64,000 nucleotides of DNA from JACDAN01 sp036380355 (GTDB taxonomy: Bacteria; Actinomycetota; Thermoleophilia; Gaiellales; Gaiellaceae), in the NCBI GenBank assembly GCA_036380355.1, contig DASVEW010000032.1, positions 1 to 64,000 of the forward strand, written 5' to 3'. Position numbers and translations under genes: made by a program. Every line of letters starts with the position of its first letter. The stretch's first letter is position 1. The notes under the pieces are model-generated. The model saw nothing but the letters and a program-made list of their open reading frames with translations, had not been told where the DNA came from and searched no databases. Positions 24,701-31,042 of this stretch are shown in pieces.

Positions 24701-24832
24701 CTCGTCGCGCGGATCCCCTGTATCACGACGCTGAGCGGCGCCGCGGCCGCGGCGCACGCCATCGCCCACGCCCGCGGAGAGGCGGTGGTCTCGCTCCAGG
24801 AGAGGATCGATGCTCAGGCGCGACCTGCATAG
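21770..24832 (+). CDS. carB: Carbamoyl-phosphate synthase large chain
   Basis: 1020 residues, slightly shorter than the usual 1060-1075. Two homologous ATP-grasp halves begin [19 protein letters not shown] and [19 protein letters not shown]; ATP-site patterns [20 protein letters not shown] and [20 protein letters not shown] are intact, and a C-terminal MGS-type allosteric domain follows ([16 protein letters not shown]). It forms carbamoyl phosphate for pyrimidines and arginine. A GGGGTCAGACCCC palindrome at 24237-24249 is embedded in the coding region at a variable loop (VERGQTPTQ) before the allosteric domain. Confidence 0.98.
   Translation: [1020 protein letters not shown]
24237..24249. 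repeat. GGGGTCAGACCCC palindrome (inside carB)
   Basis: A 13-base palindrome with one central base, identical to copies at 43172 and 58206 and nearly identical to one at 58152. Here it is read as part of carB in a non-conserved loop. Confidence 0.6.
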
Positions 24833-25469
24833 GGTCGTCGCGGCCGAGCCGGTGGGGCCGTACACGCTCCTCCGCGTCGCGCGTGGGGTACTCGATCCGG
24901 GGATTCCCGGCCGCTTCTTCATGCTCGAGGCGCCCGGCCGCGTGCTCCCCCGGCCGATGAGCCTCTGCCTCGCGCCGCCCGGTGAGCTCGGGTTCCTCTT
25001 CGAGCCGGTCGGGCCCGGCACGCGCGCCCTCGCGGAGCTCGAGCCCGGCGAGCGAATCGGCATCCTCGGCCCGCTCGGCAACGGCTTCCGGCTCGATGTC
25101 GACCGTCCGCTTCTCGTCGGCGGCGGAATCGGGGTCGCGCCGTTGCCGCACCTCTCCGAGGCGCTCGGGCGCCCGCCGGCCATCCTCGGCTTCCGCACGG
25201 AGCACCACGCCGAAGCGGCCGAGCTGATCCCGAACGCCGAGGTCGTCGTCGAGCCGACGCGGGTCACCGACCTGCTCGAGCCGGGCTACGACGTGCTCGC
25301 GTGCGGGCCCGAGCCGATGCTCGAGGCGGTGCGGCGGCTCGCGCACGGCGCGCAGCTCGCGCGGGAGGCGCCGATGGCGTGCGGCTACGGCGCGTGCTAC
25401 GGCTGCGTCGTGGAGATCGGCGGCCGGTACCAGCGGCTCTGCGTGGAAGGTCCGGTTCTTGCTGCTTAA
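24810..25469 (+). CDS. pyrK: Dihydroorotate dehydrogenase electron-transfer subunit PyrK
   Basis: 219 residues. The FAD-binding RPMSL lies near residue 49, the NAD-binding LLVGGGIGVAPL near 105, and the C-terminal [2Fe-2S] cysteines are in MACGYGACYGCVVEIGG and RLCVEGPVL. PyrK passes electrons from PyrD to NAD+, so this organism has the NAD-linked class 1B system. It overlaps carB by 23 bases and pyrD by 11. Confidence 0.96.
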   Translation: MLRRDLHRVVAAEPVGPYTLLRVARGVLDPGIPGRFFMLEAPGRVLPRPMSLCLAPPGELGFLFEPVGPGTRALAELEPGERIGILGPLGNGFRLDVDRPLLVGGGIGVAPLPHLSEALGRPPAILGFRTEHHAEAAELIPNAEVVVEPTRVTDLLEPGYDVLACGPEPMLEAVRRLAHGAQLAREAPMACGYGACYGCVVEIGGRYQRLCVEGPVLAA

Positions 25470-26346
25470 CGCCTCCGGCTGCCTCGACGCCCTCGCCGCG
25501 CCCGACGTCGCGCGCTCGCTGGATGCGTTCGTGACGAAGACGGTCACGCCGGAGCCGCGCGGCGGGAACCAGCCGACGCGCATCGCCGAGACCGACCACG
25601 GCATGCTCAACTCGATCGGGCTCCAGAACCCCGGCCGCGAGCGCTTCCTGACCGAGGTCCTGCCGCGCCTGAGGGAGCTCGGCGTCCCGCTCTGGGTCTC
25701 CGTCGGCGGCTTCGACGCGCACGAGTACGCCGAGACGTGTGCCCGCCTCGACGACGTCACGATCGAGCTCAACCTGTCCTGCCCGAACGTCGACGAGGCG
25801 CCGGAATCGGCCGCCGAGATCGTCGCCGCGTGCCGGGTCGCGACGTCGCTTCCGCTCTACGCGAAGCTCTCGCCCGCCCAGCCCGACATCGCCGGCGCGG
25901 CGCGGGCAGTGCAGGCCGCGGGCGCCGACGGCCTCTCGCTCGTGAACACGATCCGCGGCCTCGAGCTCGACCCCCGGACGCTGCGGCCACGCCTCGCGCG
26001 GGCAGTCGGGGGCTACTCCGGGCCCGCGCTCAAGCCGATCGCGCTCGCCGCCGTCTACGCGGCGTTCGGCGCCACCGGGATGCCCATCGTCGGTATGGGC
26101 GGGATACGAAACGGGCGGGATGCGGCGGAGTTCATCGCCGCCGGCGCGAACGCGATCGCGGTCGGCACCGCGCTCTTCGCCGACCCCGCGACACCGGCAC
26201 GCATCAGGCGGGAGTTGGCCGAGACGGTCACGTCGCTCGGCTTCGCGAATCCGGACGAGCTACGCGGCCTCGCGCACGAGCCCGACTTCGGCCCTCTGCC
26301 GTCAGGATTGGCAACGGAAGAAACTCCTGCATTTCTGGCGAATTGA
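25459..26346 (+). CDS. pyrD: Dihydroorotate dehydrogenase, class 1B catalytic subunit
   Basis: 295 residues from TTG 25459. FMN and substrate motifs include NSIGLQNPG, IELNLSCPNV (Cys is the active-site base), YAKLSP, LVNTIRG and PIVGMGGIRNGRDAAEFI. The N-terminus starts directly at LLNASGC and lacks the first roughly 20 residues (two strands) found in relatives; upstream codons in this frame have no usual start. Either the protein is naturally short, it uses an unusual start, or there is an indel within the pyrK overlap. It partners with PyrK. Confidence 0.94.
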   Translation: MLLNASGCLDALAAPDVARSLDAFVTKTVTPEPRGGNQPTRIAETDHGMLNSIGLQNPGRERFLTEVLPRLRELGVPLWVSVGGFDAHEYAETCARLDDVTIELNLSCPNVDEAPESAAEIVAACRVATSLPLYAKLSPAQPDIAGAARAVQAAGADGLSLVNTIRGLELDPRTLRPRLARAVGGYSGPALKPIALAAVYAAFGATGMPIVGMGGIRNGRDAAEFIAAGANAIAVGTALFADPATPARIRRELAETVTSLGFANPDELRGLAHEPDFGPLPSGLATEETPAFLAN

Positions 26347-26370
26347 CCGCTCTCGACAAGCTGTTAGTAT
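26343..26370 (+). promoter_or_regulatory. Promoter for mihF
   Basis: TTGACC (26343-26348) and TAGTAT (26365-26370) are separated by 16 bases. The predicted transcription start coincides within a base or two with GTG 26379, so the message would be leaderless. It gives mihF-gmk-rpoZ-coaBC a promoter independent of the pyr operon. Confidence 0.7.
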
Positions 26371-26378
26371 CCCGCGCC

Positions 26379-26708
26379 GTGGCCTCCGTGAAGACTCAGG
26401 CCCAGGCGCCGGCCCGGTCCCGCGACCAGCGCATGGAGGCGCTGCAGCGCGCAAATGACATCCGCGTGAAGCGGGCGCAGCTGAAGCGAGACCTCAAGAA
26501 CGGCATCGCCGACATCGAGAAGATCCTCGAGAAGCCGCCCGACTACGTCGCGACCGCGAAGGTCTTCGACATCCTCATGGCGGTGCCGAAGTTCGGGCGG
26601 GTCAAGGCCACCAGGTTCCTCACCCAGGCGCGCATCAGCCAGTCGAAGACGGTGGGAGGTCTCTCGGACCGCCAGCGGGCCGAGCTCATTGGCCTCTTCC
26701 GCCGCTAG
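26379..26708 (+). CDS. mihF: Actinobacterial integration host factor mIHF
   Basis: 109 residues from GTG 26379. The C-terminal two thirds contain KRDLKNGIADIEKILE, VFDILMAVPKFGRVKATRFL (helix-two-turn-helix DNA-binding region) and VGGLSDRQRAELIGLF, the diagnostic mIHF pattern. The protein bends DNA and is an essential nucleoid component in mycobacteria. Placement just ahead of gmk is the classical actinobacterial order. The stop lies 20 bases inside gmk. Confidence 0.93.
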   Translation: MASVKTQAQAPARSRDQRMEALQRANDIRVKRAQLKRDLKNGIADIEKILEKPPDYVATAKVFDILMAVPKFGRVKATRFLTQARISQSKTVGGLSDRQRAELIGLFRR

Positions 26709-27288
26709 CTCGACCGCGACCCCGGTCGTCGTCGTCACGGGGACGTCGGGCGCCGGCAAGGGCTCGATCGAGCGCATCCTCCTCTCACGCATGCCCGAGC
26801 TCGAACTGGCCGTCTCCGCGACGACGCGGGAGCAGCGGCCGAACGAGGTGAACGGGAAGCATTACTGGTTCGTCTCCGACGAGGAGTTCGACCGCAAGCT
26901 CGAGGAAAAGGGCTTCCTGGAATACATCACGTTTCCGTGGGGTCAGCGTTCGGGGACGCTCAAGTCGGAGATCGACCGGATCCGCGCAGCCGGCCGGATC
27001 CCGCTGCTCGACCTCGAGACGGACGGGGCCCGGTACGTCCAGGAGAAGGTGCCCGAGGCGGTCACGATCTTCGTCACGGCGCCCACGTTCGAGGAGCTGG
27101 AGCGGAGATTGCGTGCGCGGGCGACCGAGAGCGCGGGGGAGATCGAAGAGCGGCTCGACCTTGCGCGGCAGCAGCTCGCAGAGGCCGCGCTGTTCGACCA
27201 CGTGATCGTCAACGACGACCTCGAGCGGGCCGCGGCGAAGGTGCAGCGGATCGTCCAGGAGCGGATCGCCGCTACGATGGCGTCGTGA
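26689..27288 (+). CDS. gmk: Guanylate kinase
   Basis: 199 residues from TTG 26689. The P-loop GTSGAGKG is at residues 18-25, followed by VSATTREQRPNEVNGKHYWF (GMP-binding) and LDLETDGARYVQEK. It phosphorylates GMP to GDP. A start further downstream is unlikely as the P-loop lies close to the N-terminus. It overlaps mihF by 20 bases and rpoZ by four (GTGA). Confidence 0.96.
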   Translation: MASSAASSTATPVVVVTGTSGAGKGSIERILLSRMPELELAVSATTREQRPNEVNGKHYWFVSDEEFDRKLEEKGFLEYITFPWGQRSGTLKSEIDRIRAAGRIPLLDLETDGARYVQEKVPEAVTIFVTAPTFEELERRLRARATESAGEIEERLDLARQQLAEAALFDHVIVNDDLERAAAKVQRIVQERIAATMAS

Positions 27289-27515
27289 TCCATCCGAGAG
27301 TCGACAAGTTGCTCTCGAACGTTCCCGACCGCTACGGCCTCGTGCTCGTCGCGGCGAAGCGCGCGAGGCAGATCAACAACTATCACCACCAGCTCGGCGA
27401 GGGCACGTTCGAGGACTTCCCGCCGCCGCTCGTCGAGTCCCGCTCGAAGAACTACCTCACGATCGCCCTCGAGGAAGTCGCCGAGGGCAAGATCAAGCAC
27501 GAATACAAGAAGTAG
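27285..27515 (+). CDS. rpoZ: RNA polymerase omega subunit
   Basis: 76 residues from GTG 27285, which overlaps the gmk stop. RYGLVLVAAKRARQINNY is the conserved omega motif, and KNYLTIALEEVAEGKIKHEY the C-terminal pattern. Omega aids assembly and stability of RNA polymerase around the beta' subunit. It is slightly shorter than the usual 80-110 residues. Confidence 0.93.
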   Translation: MIHPRVDKLLSNVPDRYGLVLVAAKRARQINNYHHQLGEGTFEDFPPPLVESRSKNYLTIALEEVAEGKIKHEYKK

Positions 27516-27524
27516 GTAGCCCTC

Positions 27525-28700
27525 GTGGCGCGCGTCCTGGTCGGTGTCACCGGGGGGATCGCCGCTTACAAGGCGTGCGAGCTGGTGCGTCTGTTCGTCA
27601 AGGGCGGCCACGAGGTCGTCCCGCTCGTGACGCCCGGCGCCGACCGCTTCGTGCGGGCCGAGACCTTCCACGCGCTCGCGCGGCGGGCGCCCGATGCGGC
27701 GTACCCGCACCTCGAGCGCGCGGATCTCTACCTGATCGCGCCGCTCACGGCCAACACGCTCGCGCAGCTCGCCCACGGGCTCGCCGACAACGTCGTCTCC
27801 GAGGCGGCGCTCGCACACGACGGGCCGCTGCTTGTGGCGCCCGCGATGAACGTGCGGATGTGGAACCACCCGGCGACGCAGGCCAACGTCGAGACGCTCA
27901 GAAGACGCGGCGTGGAGATCGTCGGGCCCGAGGAGGGCGACCTCGCCGAGGGCGAGGAAGGCGTCGGCCGGATGGCGGAGCCCGTGGACATCTTCGCGCG
28001 CGCCGAGCAGCTTCTCGGGGCAAGTAACAGTCTGTTACTTGGAAAGACGGTGGTCGTTGCGGCCGGTGGCACGCGGGAGCCGATCGACGCGGTGCGCTAC
28101 GTCGGCAACCGCTCCTCCGGGCGGATGGGCGCTGCGGTGGCCGAAGAAGCTCGCCGCCGCGGAGCCCGGGTGACGCTGATCGCGTCGAATCTGGGCGTCG
28201 ATCCTCCCACCGGCGTCCAGGTCGTGCAGGCCCCGACCGCGGCCGACCTGGCCCGGGAGACTGTGGCCCGGGGAGACGCGGACGTCGTGGTCATGGCCGC
28301 GGCCGTCTCCGACTACCGGCCTGCGGACCCTCGCGCCGACAAGCGCCCGAAGGACGAGGCGCCCTGGCAGCTCGAGCTCGAACCGACCGACGACGTGCTG
28401 CGGACGCTCGGCGCGCAGTCGACGAACGGCCGGATCCTGGTCGGCTTCGCCGCGGAGACCGGGGAGGACGGTCTCGCCCGCGCCAGGGCGAAGCGGACCG
28501 GCAAGAATGCAGATCTCGTCGTCTACAACGATGTGGGCAGGTCGGACGTGGGGTTCGAGTCGGCCGACAACGAGGTCGTACTGATTTCCGAGGCAGGGGA
28601 GCGGAGGGTGAGCAAGGCGCCGAAGAGCCGGATCGCAGCCGAGATCTGGGACGAGGTCGAGCGGCTGCTAGGGGAGAACGGTGGCCGAGCGGAGGGCTGA
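27525..28700 (+). CDS. coaBC: Bifunctional phosphopantothenoylcysteine decarboxylase/synthetase
   Basis: 391 residues. The N-terminal CoaC flavoprotein half begins VLVGVTGGIAAYKACELVR and includes APAMNVRMWNHP; the CoaB half begins VVVAAGGTREPIDAVRYVGN with NRSSGRMG and AAAVSDYRP. Together they convert 4'-phosphopantothenate to 4'-phosphopantetheine for coenzyme A. The linker between halves carries a perfect AAGTAACA-type palindrome (28021-28041) encoding ASNSLLL. Confidence 0.96.
   Translation: MARVLVGVTGGIAAYKACELVRLFVKGGHEVVPLVTPGADRFVRAETFHALARRAPDAAYPHLERADLYLIAPLTANTLAQLAHGLADNVVSEAALAHDGPLLVAPAMNVRMWNHPATQANVETLRRRGVEIVGPEEGDLAEGEEGVGRMAEPVDIFARAEQLLGASNSLLLGKTVVVAAGGTREPIDAVRYVGNRSSGRMGAAVAEEARRRGARVTLIASNLGVDPPTGVQVVQAPTAADLARETVARGDADVVVMAAAVSDYRPADPRADKRPKDEAPWQLELEPTDDVLRTLGAQSTNGRILVGFAAETGEDGLARARAKRTGKNADLVVYNDVGRSDVGFESADNEVVLISEAGERRVSKAPKSRIAAEIWDEVERLLGENGGRAEG
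28021..28041. repeat. CAAGTAACAG/CTGTTACTTG palindrome
   Basis: Two perfect 10-base arms around one base, in the codons joining the CoaC and CoaB domains. It resembles the palindromes at 49782-49802 and 49839-49859. The sequence is AT-rich relative to its surroundings, which suggests an inserted repeat. Confidence 0.6.
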
Positions 28701-29652
28701 GGAGCGTCCGAGGTCGATCGAGGTCTCGGGCGAGACGCTCGACCGCGTGACCGCGAACATCGGCCGGGTCGTCCACGCGCCACAGGAGACGCTCCGGCTG
28801 GCCGTGCTCTCGCTCGTCAGCGAGGGACACCTGATCATCGAGGACTTCCCCGGGGTCGGGAAGACGATGCTCGCGAAGGCGCTCGCGCGCTCGCTCGACT
28901 GCTCCTTCTCGCGGATCCAGTTCACGCCCGACCTGCTCCCGTCGGACGTCACCGGCGTGAACGTGTTCGACCAGCGGACGAACGAGTTCGAGTTCCGGCC
29001 CGGCCCGGTCTTCGCGAACCTGCTGCTCGTGGACGAGGTCAACCGCGCCTCGCCCAAGACCCAGGCGGCGCTCCTCGAGTGCATGCAGGAGAACCAGGTG
29101 ACGGTCGACGGGGTCAGCTATCCGCTCGGCCTGCCGTTCATGGTGCTGGCGACGCAGAATCCAATCGAGTACGAGGGCACGTATCCGCTGCCGGAGGCGC
29201 AGCTCGACCGCTTCACGATGCGCCTCTCCATCGGCTACCCGCCGCTCGCCGAGGAGGCGCGGATGCTCAACGAGCAGACGAGCGAGCCGCCGCTCGAAAC
29301 CCTCGAGCCCGTCTCCAGTACGGCGGAGATCGTCGGCGCGATCGAGGACGCGAAGCGCGTCTTCGTCGAGGAGAGCGTCAACCGCTACGTGGTCGCGCTG
29401 CTCCGGCACACGCGCGCCGACGAGCGGCTCTACCTCGGCGCGAGCCCCCGGGCCGGCATCGCCCTGCTGCGCGTCGCCAAGGCGCGCGCGATCTCGGAGG
29501 GCCGCGAGTACGTCCTGCCGGACGACGTCAAGGCGGTCGCCGAACCGGTGCTCGGCCACAGGCTGATCCTCGGCCCGGAAGCGCGTGCGGCCGGCCTCGG
29601 GGCCTCAGAGCTGATCGCGGACGCCGTCGAGCGGACGCCGGTCCCCGTCTAG
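28681..29652 (+). CDS. MoxR-family AAA+ ATPase
   Basis: 323 residues from GTG 28681, overlapping coaBC by 20 bases. Walker A GVGKTMLAKALA is near residue 60, Walker B LLLVDEVNRASPKTQAALLE near 118, and sensor 1 ATQNPIEYEGTYPLPEAQLDRF near 158, all typical of MoxR. MoxR ATPases act as chaperones for partner proteins, commonly encoded with DUF58 and transglutaminase genes, exactly as here. The next gene is separated by the hairpin element. Confidence 0.93.
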   Translation: MAERRAEERPRSIEVSGETLDRVTANIGRVVHAPQETLRLAVLSLVSEGHLIIEDFPGVGKTMLAKALARSLDCSFSRIQFTPDLLPSDVTGVNVFDQRTNEFEFRPGPVFANLLLVDEVNRASPKTQAALLECMQENQVTVDGVSYPLGLPFMVLATQNPIEYEGTYPLPEAQLDRFTMRLSIGYPPLAEEARMLNEQTSEPPLETLEPVSSTAEIVGAIEDAKRVFVEESVNRYVVALLRHTRADERLYLGASPRAGIALLRVAKARAISEGREYVLPDDVKAVAEPVLGHRLILGPEARAAGLGASELIADAVERTPVPV

Positions 29653-29818
29653 TCGTGCTCCTCCAGGCGATACACGCCTGCTTCTGGCCCGCGATCACTC
29701 GGCGCCAGAGCCGACCCTCCTCCTCACCAAGGCTAGGCAGCCTTGGCTCGTCGGAGTGCGCGCTCTGGCTTGGTGCTCCCGACCCAGAAACGGGGCAGCA
29801 TCACCTGAAGGAGCACTG
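29650..29818 (+). repeat. Copy B of the 165-base hairpin element (stop-to-start)
   Basis: The element runs from the TAG stop of the MoxR gene to the base before the ATG at 29819. The outer arms are GTGCTCCTCCAGG (29655-29667) and CCTGAAGGAGCAC (29804-29816); compared with copy A, a C-G pair has become T-A, keeping the stem. The inner arms TTCTGG/CCAGAA and GCCAGAGC/GCTCTGGC and the tip CCAAGGCT/AGCCTTGG (29727-29746) are the same. The right arm contains the ribosome binding site AAGGAG. By eye the two copies agree at about 88% of positions. Confidence 0.85.
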
Positions 29819-31042
29819 ATGCTGACCCGCCGCGGCCGGTTCACGCTGGCGCTGGGCGGAGGCACCTACCTGGGCGCCTGGGCATTCGGTGCGCAGGTGC
29901 TCTACGCGCCTGCCGTCGGCCTCTTGCTCGCCGTCGGCGTAGCGCTGATCTGGACGAACGCGCTCGCGCGGCCGCTCCGTCTCCACCGCCACCTCGACCG
30001 CGAACGGCCGGTCGAGGGCGACGACGTCGTCGTGAGGGTCGAGCTCGAGGCGGAGGGAGGCGTGATCCCCGCAACGGTGCTGCTGCACGAGCCGGTCGGG
30101 AGGCTGGGCGAGCAGGAGGTCGTCGTCGCGCGGGACGGACGATTCCTCCGCGCGGTCTACCGGCTGCCGAACGTCCCGCGGGGCCGCTACCGCTTCACCG
30201 GCGCCCGCGCCGTCGTGGACGACCCCTTCGGGCTCGCGAAGCGCGTCCAGCCGCTCGAGGACGCGGCGCCGCTGCTCGTCTATCCGCGGCTCGCGCGCCT
30301 GAACGCGCTCTTCGCCGAGCGGGGCCTCCGCGCCCACGGCGCCGGGCGGATGCTCCTGCGCCGCCCGACCGGCTTCGAGCTCCACAGCGTGCGCGAGTAC
30401 CAGAGCGGCGAGTCCCTCCGGCGGGTCCACTGGCCGTCCACGGCCCGCCGCCACCAGCTGATGGTGAAGGAGCTCGAGGACGCCCCGCGCGACGAGCTCG
30501 TCATCGTGCTGGACGCGGAGGCCGGGCACGGTGCCGGGCGGCCGGGCGACTCGAGCTTCGACGCGCAGGTGCGCGCGGCCGGATCCCTCCTTTGGGCCCA
30601 CGCGCGCCGCGGCCGGCACGCCCGTCTCGTAGTCACGAGCGCCGCCGCGGACGACGCTGTGTCGGTCCGCAACTACGAGCGGGACTGGCCGCGCGCGCTC
30701 GAGATCCTCGCCTCGGTGGAGCAGAACGGCCGCCGCCCGGTCGAGACGCTCCTGAGCGACCAGGCCGGGGCGGCCACCCATGCGCGCGACCTCGCAGTCG
30801 TCACCGCGGCGCTGCGGCCTCCGCTGGTCCAGACGCTGATCTCCCGCGCGGCGGCGAGGCAGGAGGTCTCGGTCGTGTACGTGGACGCACCCTCCTATGC
30901 CGGCCGCCGGCAGGCGACGCTCGGCGCCGCGACCGCCGTCCTGCGTCTGGAGAGCGCCGGCATCGCCGTTGCCGTGCTCCGCCGGGGCGACGACCTGGAG
31001 GCAGTGCTCGGCGGAGCGGAGAGTGGGGCGGCGCATGGTTAG
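29819..31042 (+). CDS. DUF58 protein
   Basis: 407 residues from ATG 29819, five bases after AAGGAG. Two membrane helices near the N-terminus (ALGGGTYLGAWAFGAQVLYA and VGLLLAVGVALIW) are followed by a beta domain and the DUF58 signature REYQSGESLRRVHWPSTAR near residue 200, then a VWA-like region (DELVIVLDAEAG). DUF58 proteins work with MoxR ATPases and transglutaminase-like membrane proteins. It overlaps the next gene by eight bases. Confidence 0.9.
   Translation: MLTRRGRFTLALGGGTYLGAWAFGAQVLYAPAVGLLLAVGVALIWTNALARPLRLHRHLDRERPVEGDDVVVRVELEAEGGVIPATVLLHEPVGRLGEQEVVVARDGRFLRAVYRLPNVPRGRYRFTGARAVVDDPFGLAKRVQPLEDAAPLLVYPRLARLNALFAERGLRAHGAGRMLLRRPTGFELHSVREYQSGESLRRVHWPSTARRHQLMVKELEDAPRDELVIVLDAEAGHGAGRPGDSSFDAQVRAAGSLLWAHARRGRHARLVVTSAAADDAVSVRNYERDWPRALEILASVEQNGRRPVETLLSDQAGAATHARDLAVVTAALRPPLVQTLISRAAARQEVSVVYVDAPSYAGRRQATLGAATAVLRLESAGIAVAVLRRGDDLEAVLGGAESGAAHG

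Noticed and set aside
21593..25267. A 1224-codon minus-strand frame opposite carB
   Set aside because: High GC leaves the antisense frame open. carB and pyrK on the plus strand are unmistakable and the antisense product has no recognisable motif.
12655..29818. The repeated hairpin as an insertion sequence end or attachment site
   Set aside because: The two copies do not bracket a transposase or integrase and are in the same orientation; the region between them is ordinary core genome.
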